A DNA stretch of 64,000 nt, taken from NCBI RefSeq assembly GCF_020882245.1, contig NC_083597.1:54228152-54292151 (forward strand). The letters are read 5' to 3'. The stretch's first letter is position 1. Every line of letters begins with the position of its first letter. The stretch comes from Rhopalosiphum padi (Eukaryota > Arthropoda > Insecta > Hemiptera > Aphididae). The notes beneath the pieces are model-generated. The model was given only the letters and a program-made list of their open reading frames with translations. It ran no database searches and was not told where the DNA came from. Shown piece by piece: positions 1-13,300 of the stretch. The position numbers were made by a program, and so were the translations under genes.

Positions 1-721
1 ATAAAAGAAAGATACGTTTATAAATATTTATGATATGCTTACATAGAAATACCAGAAGTGCTCGGAGACATATGATTTGTCGGATGAAAGAGCATTTTAT
101 GGGATCCAGTTTCTGAGCGACTATAATACAAATTAATTTAGAATACATTATAATATTATTGTTTAAATGCGTATGATATTAATTTTTTTTAAATATATTT
201 AAAAAATATACCCAAGACGTTTTACTATTTATACATAATATATTGTGTAAAGTTTAAACAATCAAACCATTATGAACTCTTCATAAAAGGTTTCGAAATG
301 TATCATTATAATAATTAGTTTATAGTAGGTATACTATATGTCTGTGTGGTAGTTTCTTAGAAATAGAGTGAGAGAGAGAGAGAGAGTAGCAAACGTCACG
401 TAATACACCTCATATAAGATAGTTTACATCCTACATAGGATTCCCTTAATCTAATAAGTAATAATCACATTTAAGCCGTTAGACCAAAATCTAATATCAA
501 AGGGGTGAGAAACACATGGCATACATTGGTACAATTCTAATATCTCTACTGTATAAAAATTATTATGCCATTAAAGATGAATACAATTTTGAAATCTAGT
601 GTTGGCATAATATCAAAATAATTTTATAGAGCTAACTATTAACTGCATCATAATTAAATATAATATTTTAACATTATTTCTTTGAACTATGTTCAAAGTT
701 ATATTATTATTTAAAGCATAT
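1..721 (-). other. 3' flank, presumed 3' UTR of the ADAM gene
   Basis: AT-rich sequence downstream of the stop codon on the minus strand. I found no clear canonical AATAAA on that strand, so the transcript end is not defined. A short (GA)n run lies at about 369-386. No other gene is visible. Confidence 0.5.
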
Positions 722-890
722 TTACTTATATGGCGATTGGTTTCCGTATTTATTAATTCTGTTAATGTTAACCATTGCCATTTCTTCGGCCGATTCTTCA
801 GAAGGGGCGTCAAATCTGGACGGTTTCGATACGGGAGTTGTATTGATTGATTGCTTTTGTTTGTCCGTTGCTTGTTTTTCACTACTCCTC
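722..890 (-). CDS. mmd: ADAM terminal coding exon: cytoplasmic tail and stop
   Basis: The acceptor CATAG is followed by a single base that completes an Arg codon with the AG left by either transmembrane exon, then 55 codons and TAA at 722-724. The tail is short, polar and basic then acidic (RRSSEKQATDKQ, later SEESAEEMAM) and ends NQSPYK. No SH3-type PxxP cluster is seen. The phase fit (2 in) is exact, which supports this as the shared last coding exon. Further tail exons could exist in the 2 kb upstream, but none was seen. Confidence 0.72.
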
Positions 891-3800
891 CTATGCGATT
901 TTTGTACGCAAAAACACGATTTTATCATTGAGCATACTAATAAACGCTTGCATTTATAATATATTATTATTACGCGTACCTACATAAGTAAATACAAAAC
1001 TACCAAAAGCGCATTGGTACATGCTTAAGTTGATCATACCATGCACAAATTGCACTACTGCGTGATGACTATATAATATAATATAACTACATGACTGGTG
1101 CTACAATAATTTTTTTGTATATATTAGGTGTGATAAATTATTTATCGTGAAATTTTATTAGTATTATCAATTTATAACGAAATTGAGTAAAAACTTGTTT
1201 TTAAACAATTAAATGAGCTATTATAGTTTTTACATGACATACATGAAATGTTCACTCGTTTTAACGAGTAATTGTATTTTTACATTTTTATTTTATTGGC
1301 ATTGAAAAAATAACATGCTTAATCGGATTATGTAGTTTGCTAAATTATTGCAATCCGTTTTAATTAAAACTTTGGCTGTAATATTATACGTATATAATAT
1401 AGAAATAATATTTATGAGGACGTTTCATCCACATGTGTTGTCTCCGTCTTACAAACGTACAATATAGTAAAAATAATTTCACACCACGTATAAGGATTAT
1501 TCAAACTATAGCCCAAGTTAAGTAATTACATTTTCGCACTGGAAAGAGGAAATTTTGGACTATGCAACATCGTTTTTATTTTTTCGATATCAGAACTACT
1601 AAAAACCTTATTCAAGTTTGAAAAACACAAAAAAAATGTATTTTTAAACGATAAGAACTTTTTTTCGTATTAGTGATATCAAAAAATTAAAAACATTGCA
1701 CAAACAATGTTTTTTTTTTTTTTTATAGTGTGTACATTGGGTTGTTTAACGTGAAACGGATTCTACTATGTCGTACGTCTATAAGACGGGGATAATATAC
1801 ATGCGGATAAAGTGTCCTCTTAATAAATATTAACGATTAGTACAAATATTTTGAAGTATTATTTTTAGCGATTTTAACCCATGGTTTTTTTAGATTGGGT
1901 TCTTAAGAAAATATTAATATGATACGAGTGTTATTTAATAAATAACTGTGCAATATGAATCTCTGTATAAATTGCATGGGTCACGTACATGTTACTAAAC
2001 AGTTAGTAAATATAAGTTTTCGTTAATGCATTCGAGTAGAAAGTATAACGAGTTAACAAAATGTCTAATTTAAGTATAGGTGTGTAGGTCATTGGTAACA
2101 TTAATCACAGAGTTAAATGCATAAACGAATTGTTGATTAATCAAACTGGCCTAAACATATTTTAAACCAACATTTTAAAGAACAATTGTCGAACTTTTAA
2201 TAAAGAATCAGTGATTTTTAAAAATAATTATTTAGACATTTTTTGTCATTAGCAATTATTTAGGCTTAAATTATTAATATTAAAAAAATAAAAAACCTGT
2301 TGGTATATTAAGTAAGCAGGTGTTGTAATTTGTGTATATGTTCGGGAATTAAAATATAAGAGAAGCCTTAATTATTATTCTATTAGGATGGCATTAATAT
2401 CGCATGTTTAAATATAAACTTAGTAAGTATAAAACCAATTTCATTTTTTATTTTGTTCAAGGATATAGACCTATTGTTATAATTAAATACAATATTAAAA
2501 CACATAAAAATCTCACTAAACTACAATAAGCACTGTGATTTATAATAACAATACAAGTCCAGTATTTTTTACCTCGCCTGAACCGGTTTAAGTAAACTAA
2601 AATTGTTAGCATGCTCGGTCGATATCCGTTATTTTCAGGTCATACAATTTCATAGATTTATATTTTATATACACATATTATTTGATCTATGTATATATGT
2701 ATATAGGTTATAGCTAAATTCCGTTAAAATTGTACAAAAAAATAAAAAATTTAAAGAGTGCCAACATAATAATCATGTATAATATTAGGTATGTATATTG
2801 TTTTATTTATGAAACTACAGGAATAATATTGAGATGATCGGTTGCCCAGTGCTAATAGGGTCCGGTTTATGATCTATTTTGATTAATTAATTTAAATGTA
2901 TAGGTATTGTAGACGTATAGTAGTCATCTATAAAAAAGTATAATTCTGAGCTTTTTGACTAACCTGAAGCAAAAACAGGGGTTCTTTTTGTACACAACCA
3001 CGTGGCGATAACACAAAGCAGAACATGTGAAAATCAGAAACACCACTCCGACAGCAGTCATGAGTATCATGACCAAGACACCGGTGTTGGTGCTGTGAGC
3101 GTTTACTTTAAAACGGCAATGTAACGTTCCGTACAGGCGAGGTGAAGTTGAATTCCACAATGCACAAATTCAAACATAAAAAATAAACGTAAGCGTTGTA
3201 TGATTTTAAATGAGAAATCCCCCAAAATATCGCAATTAAATGTAAAAAGGTAACGAGATTATTATTATTTTTTGTATCACTGGTTACCAATTACGAATAA
3301 TATATCGTGTACAATCGCACGTAATTTAATGGTTTGTGATTTTAAATTGTTTTTTTTATAATCAGTTCAATACAATTATGTATCAATGTTTCAGAACAAG
3401 TACGATGCGTGCTCGTAAAACAAAACAAAAACAAATTCGCACACCTCAAACACAAACAAAAACAAATAATATTGTTTGTGTAAAAAAAATAATGTATAAA
3501 TATATATTAATAAAATAAATAATAAAAAACAAAATTAAACAGTCCAATTTTTCAAGACTTTTGTGTTATTTTGATTTCGCTACCTGTAGCAAATAGCTAG
3601 TAAAGCAAAACTTATGAAGACGAATTTTACTGCGACTGATAATATCACGACCATTCCTAATGTGCTGATATGTTCCGAATGGGTGTCTGGAAATTATTTG
3701 TTAATTTTTGGATTTAATATTTTATGGTAATACTATAAATTATATGGTTGTAATATATTTTAAAAATATTCAATAAAATTGAAAAATCCTCCAATAATTG

Positions 3801-6800
3801 CTATCGAGAAATCGTGCTTTATATAATTTAGTAATAATTTAAATTTCATTGTTTTGATTTCCGAACCGAACAATTAGGGATTTAGTTTGGTTCGAATATA
3901 TACAATCGGAAACCAAAAACGGCAAAAATCCAAGTTTGGTTTAATTTAGTTCGATGTAACATCACAATAAAATATTAATACGTGAAGACATATACTGAAA
4001 AATTATATATTCATTCCCAAAACGATTAAATTTGTTGATTTCATAAATAATCCCCGTCCATATATACAATACTAAAATAAATAATTGGTGTAAACGTCGT
4101 GTCTATAGGATTATTATTTATTTATTTTTTGAATTAAAATATAAAACGACTAAAAGTGATTTCGTCGAAAACGGGTGTGTCGTAAATTCATTGCTGTTAT
4201 TTTGAGGGTTTTCAAAAGCTCGACAACGGGAAAATTAAAAAAATAATCTTTATATAAAGTACCATCTGTGTTCAATTTCCAATTTATATAGGTAGGATTA
4301 CACGCAACTTTTTGGGTGATCCATCTACCCACGCGTCGAAACACATCATTATAAAATATAAAACAAATACGTTTCTAGCTGTGCTCAGAATCTAAAATTA
4401 CAGGTTGTAACGGTAGCAAAATTAATGTAATAAGTTTTTCAAGTACCTTACATTATTTTTATATTATAGAAAAATAAATTTAATTCGTATGACAGAAAAA
4501 AATGAGGTATTGTAATACATTGATGTAAAAATTGTTTTCTCGTCTTTCGCATATAATATAACATAGTACTTAAGTTTAATAAAATGTGTCATTAATTATG
4601 TTTTAAATAAACACGTACCATACTATTATAACAATCATTTGCTGTATTATAGTATGTTAAGTCAAATAGAATTTTCATTTTTATAACATAATAAATAATA
4701 ATATATTCTAATGTATATTAATTATTCCTTTTTCACTTTCTCTCCGTCCAGACTGCTGCAGTTAAGTTTCCGCATCGATTTACCCGAGTCTTTGACCCCG
4801 GGACGTACATTGCGGCACTTTAGACCGAAAATAGCCGACATTTGGAATTAGTCAAAGTTTGTTTTCAAACTAAAGATGATCCCAAACGGAGAACGAGAGT
4901 TCAGAATGGGGCTGCATGGTATACTCGTAGGTAGATTAATGACGAGTGGTTACTATTAATCGTAACCAAAACCGGAGAAGCGAAAATGAATACGGTTGTT
5001 GGGATGTGTGTACGCGCCTATGTAGTTGTCGTTTGAGTACTTTTCTCTATAGACGAGAAAGGCCACCGGGAGATAGGTTAACTTGATATTAAAAGGATTA
5101 TGCAAATTAATTTTAAAAGGGGAGCGAGCAAGAAGTAAACGTAATCGAAAGTAATGGTTTTTGCGGTGAAGATATGTATAATAATATTATATACATATAT
5201 ATTATATATATGCCATATTATACATAAGGTTATCGGACAAACATCGTAATATATGTAATTGTAAATTTTGATTTCACTTGAATCTCACCAAAATTTTAGA
5301 CTTGTGAATCAAATGGAATAGTATACAGAAAATATTTTGATAATAAAATTTATATTTTTATTCATTTTTTAAATTTATTAAATTTTAATATAGTTAAAAA
5401 AAATGGTTTGTGGTAAAATAGAAATCAAATGAATTATATTAACTTAAATAAATACACTTAATGTATTCATGAATATTATACTAATAATTCTACATTTTAG
5501 TATTTAATTTCGACAGAAATAATGTTATACGTTATGAAACTAACGGTATAAATTGATAAACGAATTTATTATTTCCACGTATTATACTGTGGTGCCGGTG
5601 GCATTATTATTTAATATTAATACCATATTTTATGATTATTAGTATTATTATACGGATTTATAACGTATAATATTTTACCATAATAAAATGTTTGATATAT
5701 AGATGGTAATGATGTACAATAATGGTTCGAATTTGAAGAATAAATTTTAAATACTCGACTTTTCATTGATTTTAAACAACCGAATACATAATATTTTTTT
5801 TAAATAACAGCACGTCTTAGTCGGGTGGAAAAATATGTAATCAACAGAAATCTAGTAAATCTTAAAAATGTGAATAAAAAAATAAATATGGAAATTCTCA
5901 GCACGTTTCACTGACTTGAAATACTATATTATTATGATCGACGCTATTTGTTTTTGACTCTCGTTCTGAACATTATTTACCGTCACGCGTCGGCTTGTTC
6001 GATAAAAAATATAATATTATGTACATTGAAATGGTACTGTTGGGTAATTTTAATATTTTATCGATTATCGGCACACAGCTGACACTAAAAAAAACGACCG
6101 GGTTTGACTATAATTACAGTCAGATGATTAGTGAATGGTTAAGTGAGCTGATGCGATCAAACATTTGTATTGTGTTTGCCGCTATTTTTAAACGTTTACG
6201 TGCAGAAAAGTGCGTAAAAATTATTTTATTTTCATATTTTCTAATTGAACTCAACACACATAATATTGCCTTTATTTTTTCACTTTTATTTCCGATGATA
6301 TGTCGTTCCACCAGTACTCACTGTCAACAACTTTTAATTTTTAATTAACAATATGTACTTTACTAGTTTAAAAATAATCATTTAATATAGAATAATTAAC
6401 AAATATTTTTTTCTTTTTTAGTTACATGTAACGTTTAAATGTTTAATTGTTTTAATATGAGTGAGAAGGGACAAGGCATCTGGGTATATACCGAAATTTG
6501 TGAAACTTTATTCATATACATTATAAATGCTTATTAACAACCTAATCTAGCCTTTGATTTTAATATAAGTAATAAGTATAGGTTAAGATTACCGAGTAAT
6601 ACAATTTTGATGTAATAAATATGTATAATGTATATATGAACATTAAGTCCTTAAGTATATTTATATTCCTTTTGGGATGATTATTTATTTTTAAATATTA
6701 GGTATATGCGTTTATGCAGTATATTATATTATATGGTTTTAAGTACTTCTATATGCAGTGTTTGATATAGACTAATAATACAACCATAATATTTAGGTAA

Positions 6801-7276
6801 TTTATGTACCTTGGTTGTATAGTTTCCATAGAATTATAATATAATATATAGGTTATGTTTGACAACGGGAAATTTCGAAGAGAATGGTTCAGACAATGTA
6901 AGACCCAAATGCAATAAAATTAGTACATCATACTATATATTATGCTAAACGATTATAAACAAATACCGACTAGGTATATAATACAAACTATAATATAATA
7001 TAATTTATAATGTATATTATAGTTTTCTCCTCTTGTCTAGTTTGTCCACCTCATTTCAGTAGTCTCTGCATTGCACTGTACTTCACTGGCACTTCATTAT
7101 ACATTTGTTCAGTTGAGTCCGGTGCAAACAGTGTTAAATAAAATGTGTAAACTATCATTCAATTTAAAATGCTATTGGCTCATCAAAATTGTGTCTGGGT
7201 AACAATGTTGTAGGAAAATGTAGACGAGCACATTTTAATGGTGAGTGCTAAATTCGGATAAGATAATAGGCGAAAC

Positions 7277-7311
<35 letters not shown>

Positions 7312-10300
7312 ATTTTTTTAAATTGTTCATGTCAATGCATTGCAATATATAATATTGCTAATATACCTTTTACCTATTTGCTATCATGTACAGGGTGATT
7401 CTCTTAACAGTTAATACTTATAAATGTTAAAAAGTAGATATTAAAATTGTTGAAAATATTTTTTTCACGTCATTTTAATTCCTTATTCATATATTTACTT
7501 TTTCCTGTTTTAATTACATTTTACATTTTAAATATTATATTCTGAAAGAAAATATTTTTTGAGTATACATTTTTAATGTGTGTCTGGTTTATTAGTTAAT
7601 TTAGTTTGCACAACATTATGAAATCACATTATGTTAAAACAATATTCTAACAGACATTAATAATTTTTTAAATAATGAGTGTCTTCTAAGAACCACTCAG
7701 CATATTATTATGATTCTGTTCAATATGATCTGACGAAATCTTCAAAGTTGATTGGATTATCAATTTGTTTTGGAATACGGATAAAGAATATCGCACTGAA
7801 TAGGTACTGTCTTATCTCTATCGTTTTAATAAAATGCAATAAACAATTTAATAGCCTGCGAGCCACGGTTGATTCAGTTATGCACTTATAACTTAAATTA
7901 CGTATAGTATAAACGACGTTTAGTAATTTAGTAATAAATGGGATAATGAATTTAATAAACTAATTTAGTTATATACATGCATATATAATATAAAAGTAAG
8001 ATATAACAAGTAAACCATAGTTATAGACTATAATGGAGATCTTATCGAACGACAAATTCATAAACGTTCGAAAACAAAATCTTTACGAGCTGATGGTGAT
8101 TAACAAAACTTGACATTTCTCAAGACGCTACGCAGTGCTATTAGGGTGATCGAATATACTCAAAAAGCTTCTTTTTCGTTTTTTTTAAGTACCTATTATA
8201 TACCATCTTAAGATATTTAAAACTCCCATTGATTTTAATTCACTGTATTAGCGTATACAATGAGATTAAATCAATTTACCCGAGTATACGAGAATCAATT
8301 ACTATTGTACATTTTTTTAAACACTTAAGATACTATGAAATGGGTTTCTTTTGAATTAAATAAATAATAGCATTCATTGGAATGTTGTTTATAGTTATAT
8401 CGTGTATCAATATAATATTACAACGCAACGAATGTTTGTTTTATGTTACAAACTAATCATATAATAGAATATATGTTATTTAAATTCATAAATAGATCAT
8501 ACTTAAGTAATTACTCAGAACAAAATGAATTAGAGACTAGTGATTGTTGCTGTAAATTGGTATCAATGTTACACTATTTTTAGTCATAGAACACACATTT
8601 CAACTTATATTAAATATATTTTATTATATTACTGGTATAAGACACAACATCATAAGTGAGACGCTAATGTATTCTTATAGAAAAAAAGTTAGGTATATAC
8701 GTATTAAATAATAAGTGTAAAAAAATAAAACAAAATATAACGGAAATTCAAAATTGAAATATAATCAAATATTATAGGGTGATCCATTTAACACGACACT
8801 CATTATTTCAGATGAAAAAACACCCTATACTATGGAATAGATAAATAAATTAATGATGTCTTAAAAAATAGTAAAAATTAAAAATGGTAAAATTGTTGTA
8901 AAATCTTTATTTCAATTGATAATTTAGTTGATAAGACTTAAAATTAGGTAAAAAAGTATTTTAAAAAGTTAAAAGTTTTTAAAATAAAAATGTCTTAAGG
9001 TAAATGATTTAACATATATACATTAATTTTTATTGAGATATTAGGTACCTAGGTACTGCGATCGTTGTGGTTATTTTTTTTTTCAAATTGTTTATCGTAT
9101 AATTTTTATAGTAATTTTCATAAAAATGTAATATGTAAATTAGTAAATTAGTTATATTTGTATTTATGTGTATGAACGATTTAATTAGTATTTGTATCTT
9201 ACCATATGGAGTTTCTTTCATAATCATTTTGCTTTCCAGATCGGATTTAGCTTTTTTTGCATCCTCTGGTGACAATGTCACGTCTGCAGAGTTTGGGGAA
9301 GTAGGCGAAATTTCTAACTGGATAGAACAGTCATTTCCTGTCCAGCCATTATCACAGAAACACTGGTTTAAATTTGAGCAAATCTGTGAACAATAGTACA
9401 TAGTGTTAGCATTATATACATCGCTTATCGAATCCAAGTCCATTACCCCGTGTGCAGAGCACTCTAAATTATTATGATTACTGGGACATTTATTGTGTGT
9501 ATCGATGTATGGATTCATACTTGTGCATGTTTGATTGATACAAATCTAAGAAATGACAAAAATTGAAATCGTGTTTTGCAATATGATAGGTATTAGATTT
9601 GTTTGCTTACTAGATTATCGCCGCACGGAGTTCCATCCTGAACTAAGCTAAATAATTTTGAACCACTTGTCGACCTAAACGAACATATTACCACATCAAT
9701 TTATTATATATATAACACATACACACTCACATATATATATATATACTTATTTATTACAATAATATATATAAGTTATATTTGTATACCGTCTATTGTTCTA
9801 TCGTATTTATCGGTATTTACGAGATAATATGTTATTCAAATTTTAAGAAATAATTTAATTTTGTACTCTATTAATTAAATAATTAAAATTTATAAATAAC
9901 ATATTATACAATTTTCACCATTTTATAATTTATAAGTACTATATATATAGTTAAAACACTATTTAAATTAAAAGTAAAACTGTATAAACCACAGAAATGT
10001 AAATGGTTCATTAAAATATTAAATTCTACAAAAAAAAAAAAAAAAATAAAAAAAAAATAAAGGTTACGCTGCGGCTACTTACAATAAGCATTATTAATAA
10101 TTTTAATTTATTTGTATGTACATTAGATATTATAATATGTGGTTTTTGGTATAAGTAAATACATTTTGTAAAATATGTTTCAAAAACCTTTGTAAACTGT
10201 TTTATAAATTTAAAATTCTAACTTCGTAGTTATGGTTGACAAAACTCGTTTAATAATTTAGGATAATATTGCATTTTTTGCTGTAACATAATTTTATTTA

Positions 10301-13300
10301 TTTTATTTTTCGCTATGGTTTTTCTTCTACCTTTTTCTTACTTTTATTTTAGTATTATTTTTCTCGGATTGTAATGTATGTAAGTTTTTGGCTTTTAATA
10401 AAGTTTTAATTGCCATTGCGTAAATTATAAACTTTATAAACTCTAAAAGTAACTACTATTATTAACGACTAACCTACTATAAGTTACCTATAAGTTACAA
10501 CTTATATCACTACTATATTTTGAATAGTTTTTATGTAGTACACTTGGGACCTGCGTTACTATAATCTCCGATATTAAACAACAGTTTTGTAAAGAAATGT
10601 ATAAATATAGAAATTAGGTAAATTATTTAAGTGAAATTATAAAATATTTAATCATGAATTTAGAGATATTTGTTGAATTTATAAATAATTTAAATCGTGC
10701 CTCGCAAAGTTTTAAAATATTTTATTTTGACTACCATATCTACAAGATGACTCGTAGGTACTTTTATTAAATTCGGCTTTTGGTAGAAATCGAAGAGAAC
10801 TAAACGACAGGACAGTTAGAGATTCTAATGTTATACAGTATTCCCTATTACCTTTGTCCTTTGAGTTGTTTGGTCGTGTTAAGAAAACACGACTTGTCGA
10901 ATTAGCGTTCACTATTTGTATGATGTTATATTGTAGTTAAAATAATTATTCCAAAACAATAATAATACCACTTACTTGCACTCATAATCCTTGGATTCTA
11001 TAGAGATTACTGTTTTAGTGTGTCTAGACGCTGACGTGTTTTGAGGATATTTAGTACCTTTTTGACATTGCAATGATCCACAATACACGTTTCTACAGGG
11101 AAAAAAGAAATCAAAATATTTGGAGTTAAATTATTTTTTTAGTTACGTTTTTTGAAATACACACTTTTGATCGCATTTTAAGTACGTGGTAGTACCAGGC
11201 CCTTCAACCATACCGCAATTTCCACTCATCGATCCCTTGGTATTGAATTCATCGTAACACTGTCTGTCAGATGACACCCCACCTAAACCACAAAAACCAG
11301 TATTGTTTGATAATAATAAATTCACGGATCGTTTCTGTTGGGCTGTCATGCAAATATTATTATAACAACTCAATTATTTGTAAGATAGTGCCCTCATTTG
11401 TTGTTGATGGGTTTAAATATACATGACTGGTATTATAAGTATCACGTCTGTAATTATTGTTAAAAAAATCTTACAGATTTTTTCTAATTGATTTAATTGA
11501 TTTATTTGGAATAATAAATAACGTGCGAAGAGTCTCGAGCCCGGTGAAAATGTTTTGAAAGAATAGAGAGTTATTGCGTTTATCCGACGATCTAAATATA
11601 AAATAATTTGATCAAAAAATAAACATAGATTTTAAGAAAACTCTCAAGGATAAGGGATTAGGGATTCTATGTCCTATTTTCACAGTTTTTTTAGTTTAGG
11701 TACTCACATGACAATATTTTCACCTTTTTTTCTGCATTGTGCGTAGAAAATATTTTTAAAGGGGTTACAATATTAAATTGAACAACATCAAAAGAAAAAA
11801 AGAAACTAGAAAATTTAAAATATTTTCCATTTTCAATGTAAATTGAAATATTATATATACGTATATTATAAACATAAGTTTACCTACGTTTTATTTAGTA
11901 TGTATATAATAATATTATAATGATTGACAAGATGGTTTAATCTGTTTGAACTCAAAGACAATACATGTATATAGATTATATTGTATGATTTTTTATTTTG
12001 AATATTTAAAAAGTAGGCACAAAAGAAGAATTTATTATATCACGTATTTATTTACATAAAAATATATAATTGTTACATTTTTAAAAAACACATTGATTTT
12101 ATTATAAATAGAAAAAAGTTGTTGATGTATTTTGTACTAATTTTATTAAAATTTATTGAAACAATTATACTACGATATTTAATTGGTTAGTTCGTAAAGT
12201 TTCTTAGTTTAAATAAAAAATCGATTAGTTTAAAATGTGAATATTATAAGTATAGGAGTTATTATTTTAAGCTAAGCATTATAATATGTTTCATGTTGTA
12301 CGTATTCATAAAAAATAATTTACACTAAATTCATACATTTAAATTTGAATCAAAATAATTATTTTATTTTTGATTGAACAACATATTGTAGATAAAAATA
12401 ATATTTTTGTTAAACACTTTTAGTTAATGAACTGTTGGTTAATTTATTTAATCCGTTCTGCTACATTAGGTTCATTAAACGACTTTTTTTTGATAAGAGA
12501 TAACACTTTAAGTGTTAAATTAAAAGTTTCACATTTCGTTTATAAATATAAAATAAGATGTAATCACATCGTACTAAAATGTATCAATATTAAGGCGTAT
12601 TGTATGTTTAATTAAATAAAGAAAATGATGCCCAAGCATATATTTGACAAATAATCAAATACAGTTACAAATTGCAATATTGTTTATGAAAGTAATACGA
12701 TCACTGACCATTATTATTATCATTAGTAATATAATTTATTCATTTTATTTTCTGGTTAACTAGAAAGATACGAAATTTGACTCCTGGCCGAGCACTGTTG
12801 TAAATATAATATTAGTCATTTTTACTGTTATTATAGTCGTTTATTTGTCATGTGCGATTACTGCGATTATCGAATAAATAACCTATTATGTAGGTTTATC
12901 AAAATTGTCTTAATTTTTTTTTATCGAATATCATGATTTCGCACATTCTAATTATCTCAATAGAAATTCATTAAAAAATAAGTATAAAACAATTTTTCTA
13001 AAGGTATAAAATCCGCTCTTTTTCTCACTCAAATGAGCCCAGATATAATATGTTTGAGTATATACTATAAGTATTTGATATAATTTTATTTTATTATAAT
13101 AATATACTCACCGTAACCCCAAATCAATTCACATTGGGCGTTGAGCGTGGGACACTCGCCCATGTAACAGAAGCCGTTTTCCGTTCCACAGGGGCTGGCA
13201 TTCTTTTTGTACATGTCGGCGGGACATTGGCCGTTGTCGCCAGTGCAATGTTCCGGTAAGTCACACTCGTTGTTTGCTGCTCTACATAGTGTACCCATTG

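Larger units (their letters stand above)
3687..9202 (-). other. 5.5 kb intron between the EGF/stalk exon and transmembrane exons
   Basis: Mostly AT-rich. A patch of higher GC lies at about 4740-5120 and is discussed as a finding. An (AAT)n array lies at 7277-7310 and a small hairpin with GGGTG arms at 8773-8829. Open frames at 5995-6348 and 7679-7891 have no recognisable domain and AT-driven composition, so I do not call them genes. Confidence 0.6.

Noticed and set aside
613..882. 89-codon minus-strand frame over the tail exon
   Set aside because: Wrong phase relative to both transmembrane exons. The frame ending NQSPYK at 722 fits exactly.
4150..4344. 64-codon minus-strand frame (WITQKVACNPTYINWKLN)
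   Set aside because: Briefly suggested a transposon or RNase H-like fragment, but too short and without diagnostic residues.
5995..6348. 117-codon plus-strand open frame
   Set aside because: AT-driven composition, no recognisable family, no context, and it lies inside an ADAM intron. Possible by chance.
9203..9545. Reading 9203-9545 as one uninterrupted exon
   Set aside because: The EGF pattern is broken unless the 63-nt GT-AG segment with TGCTAAC is removed.
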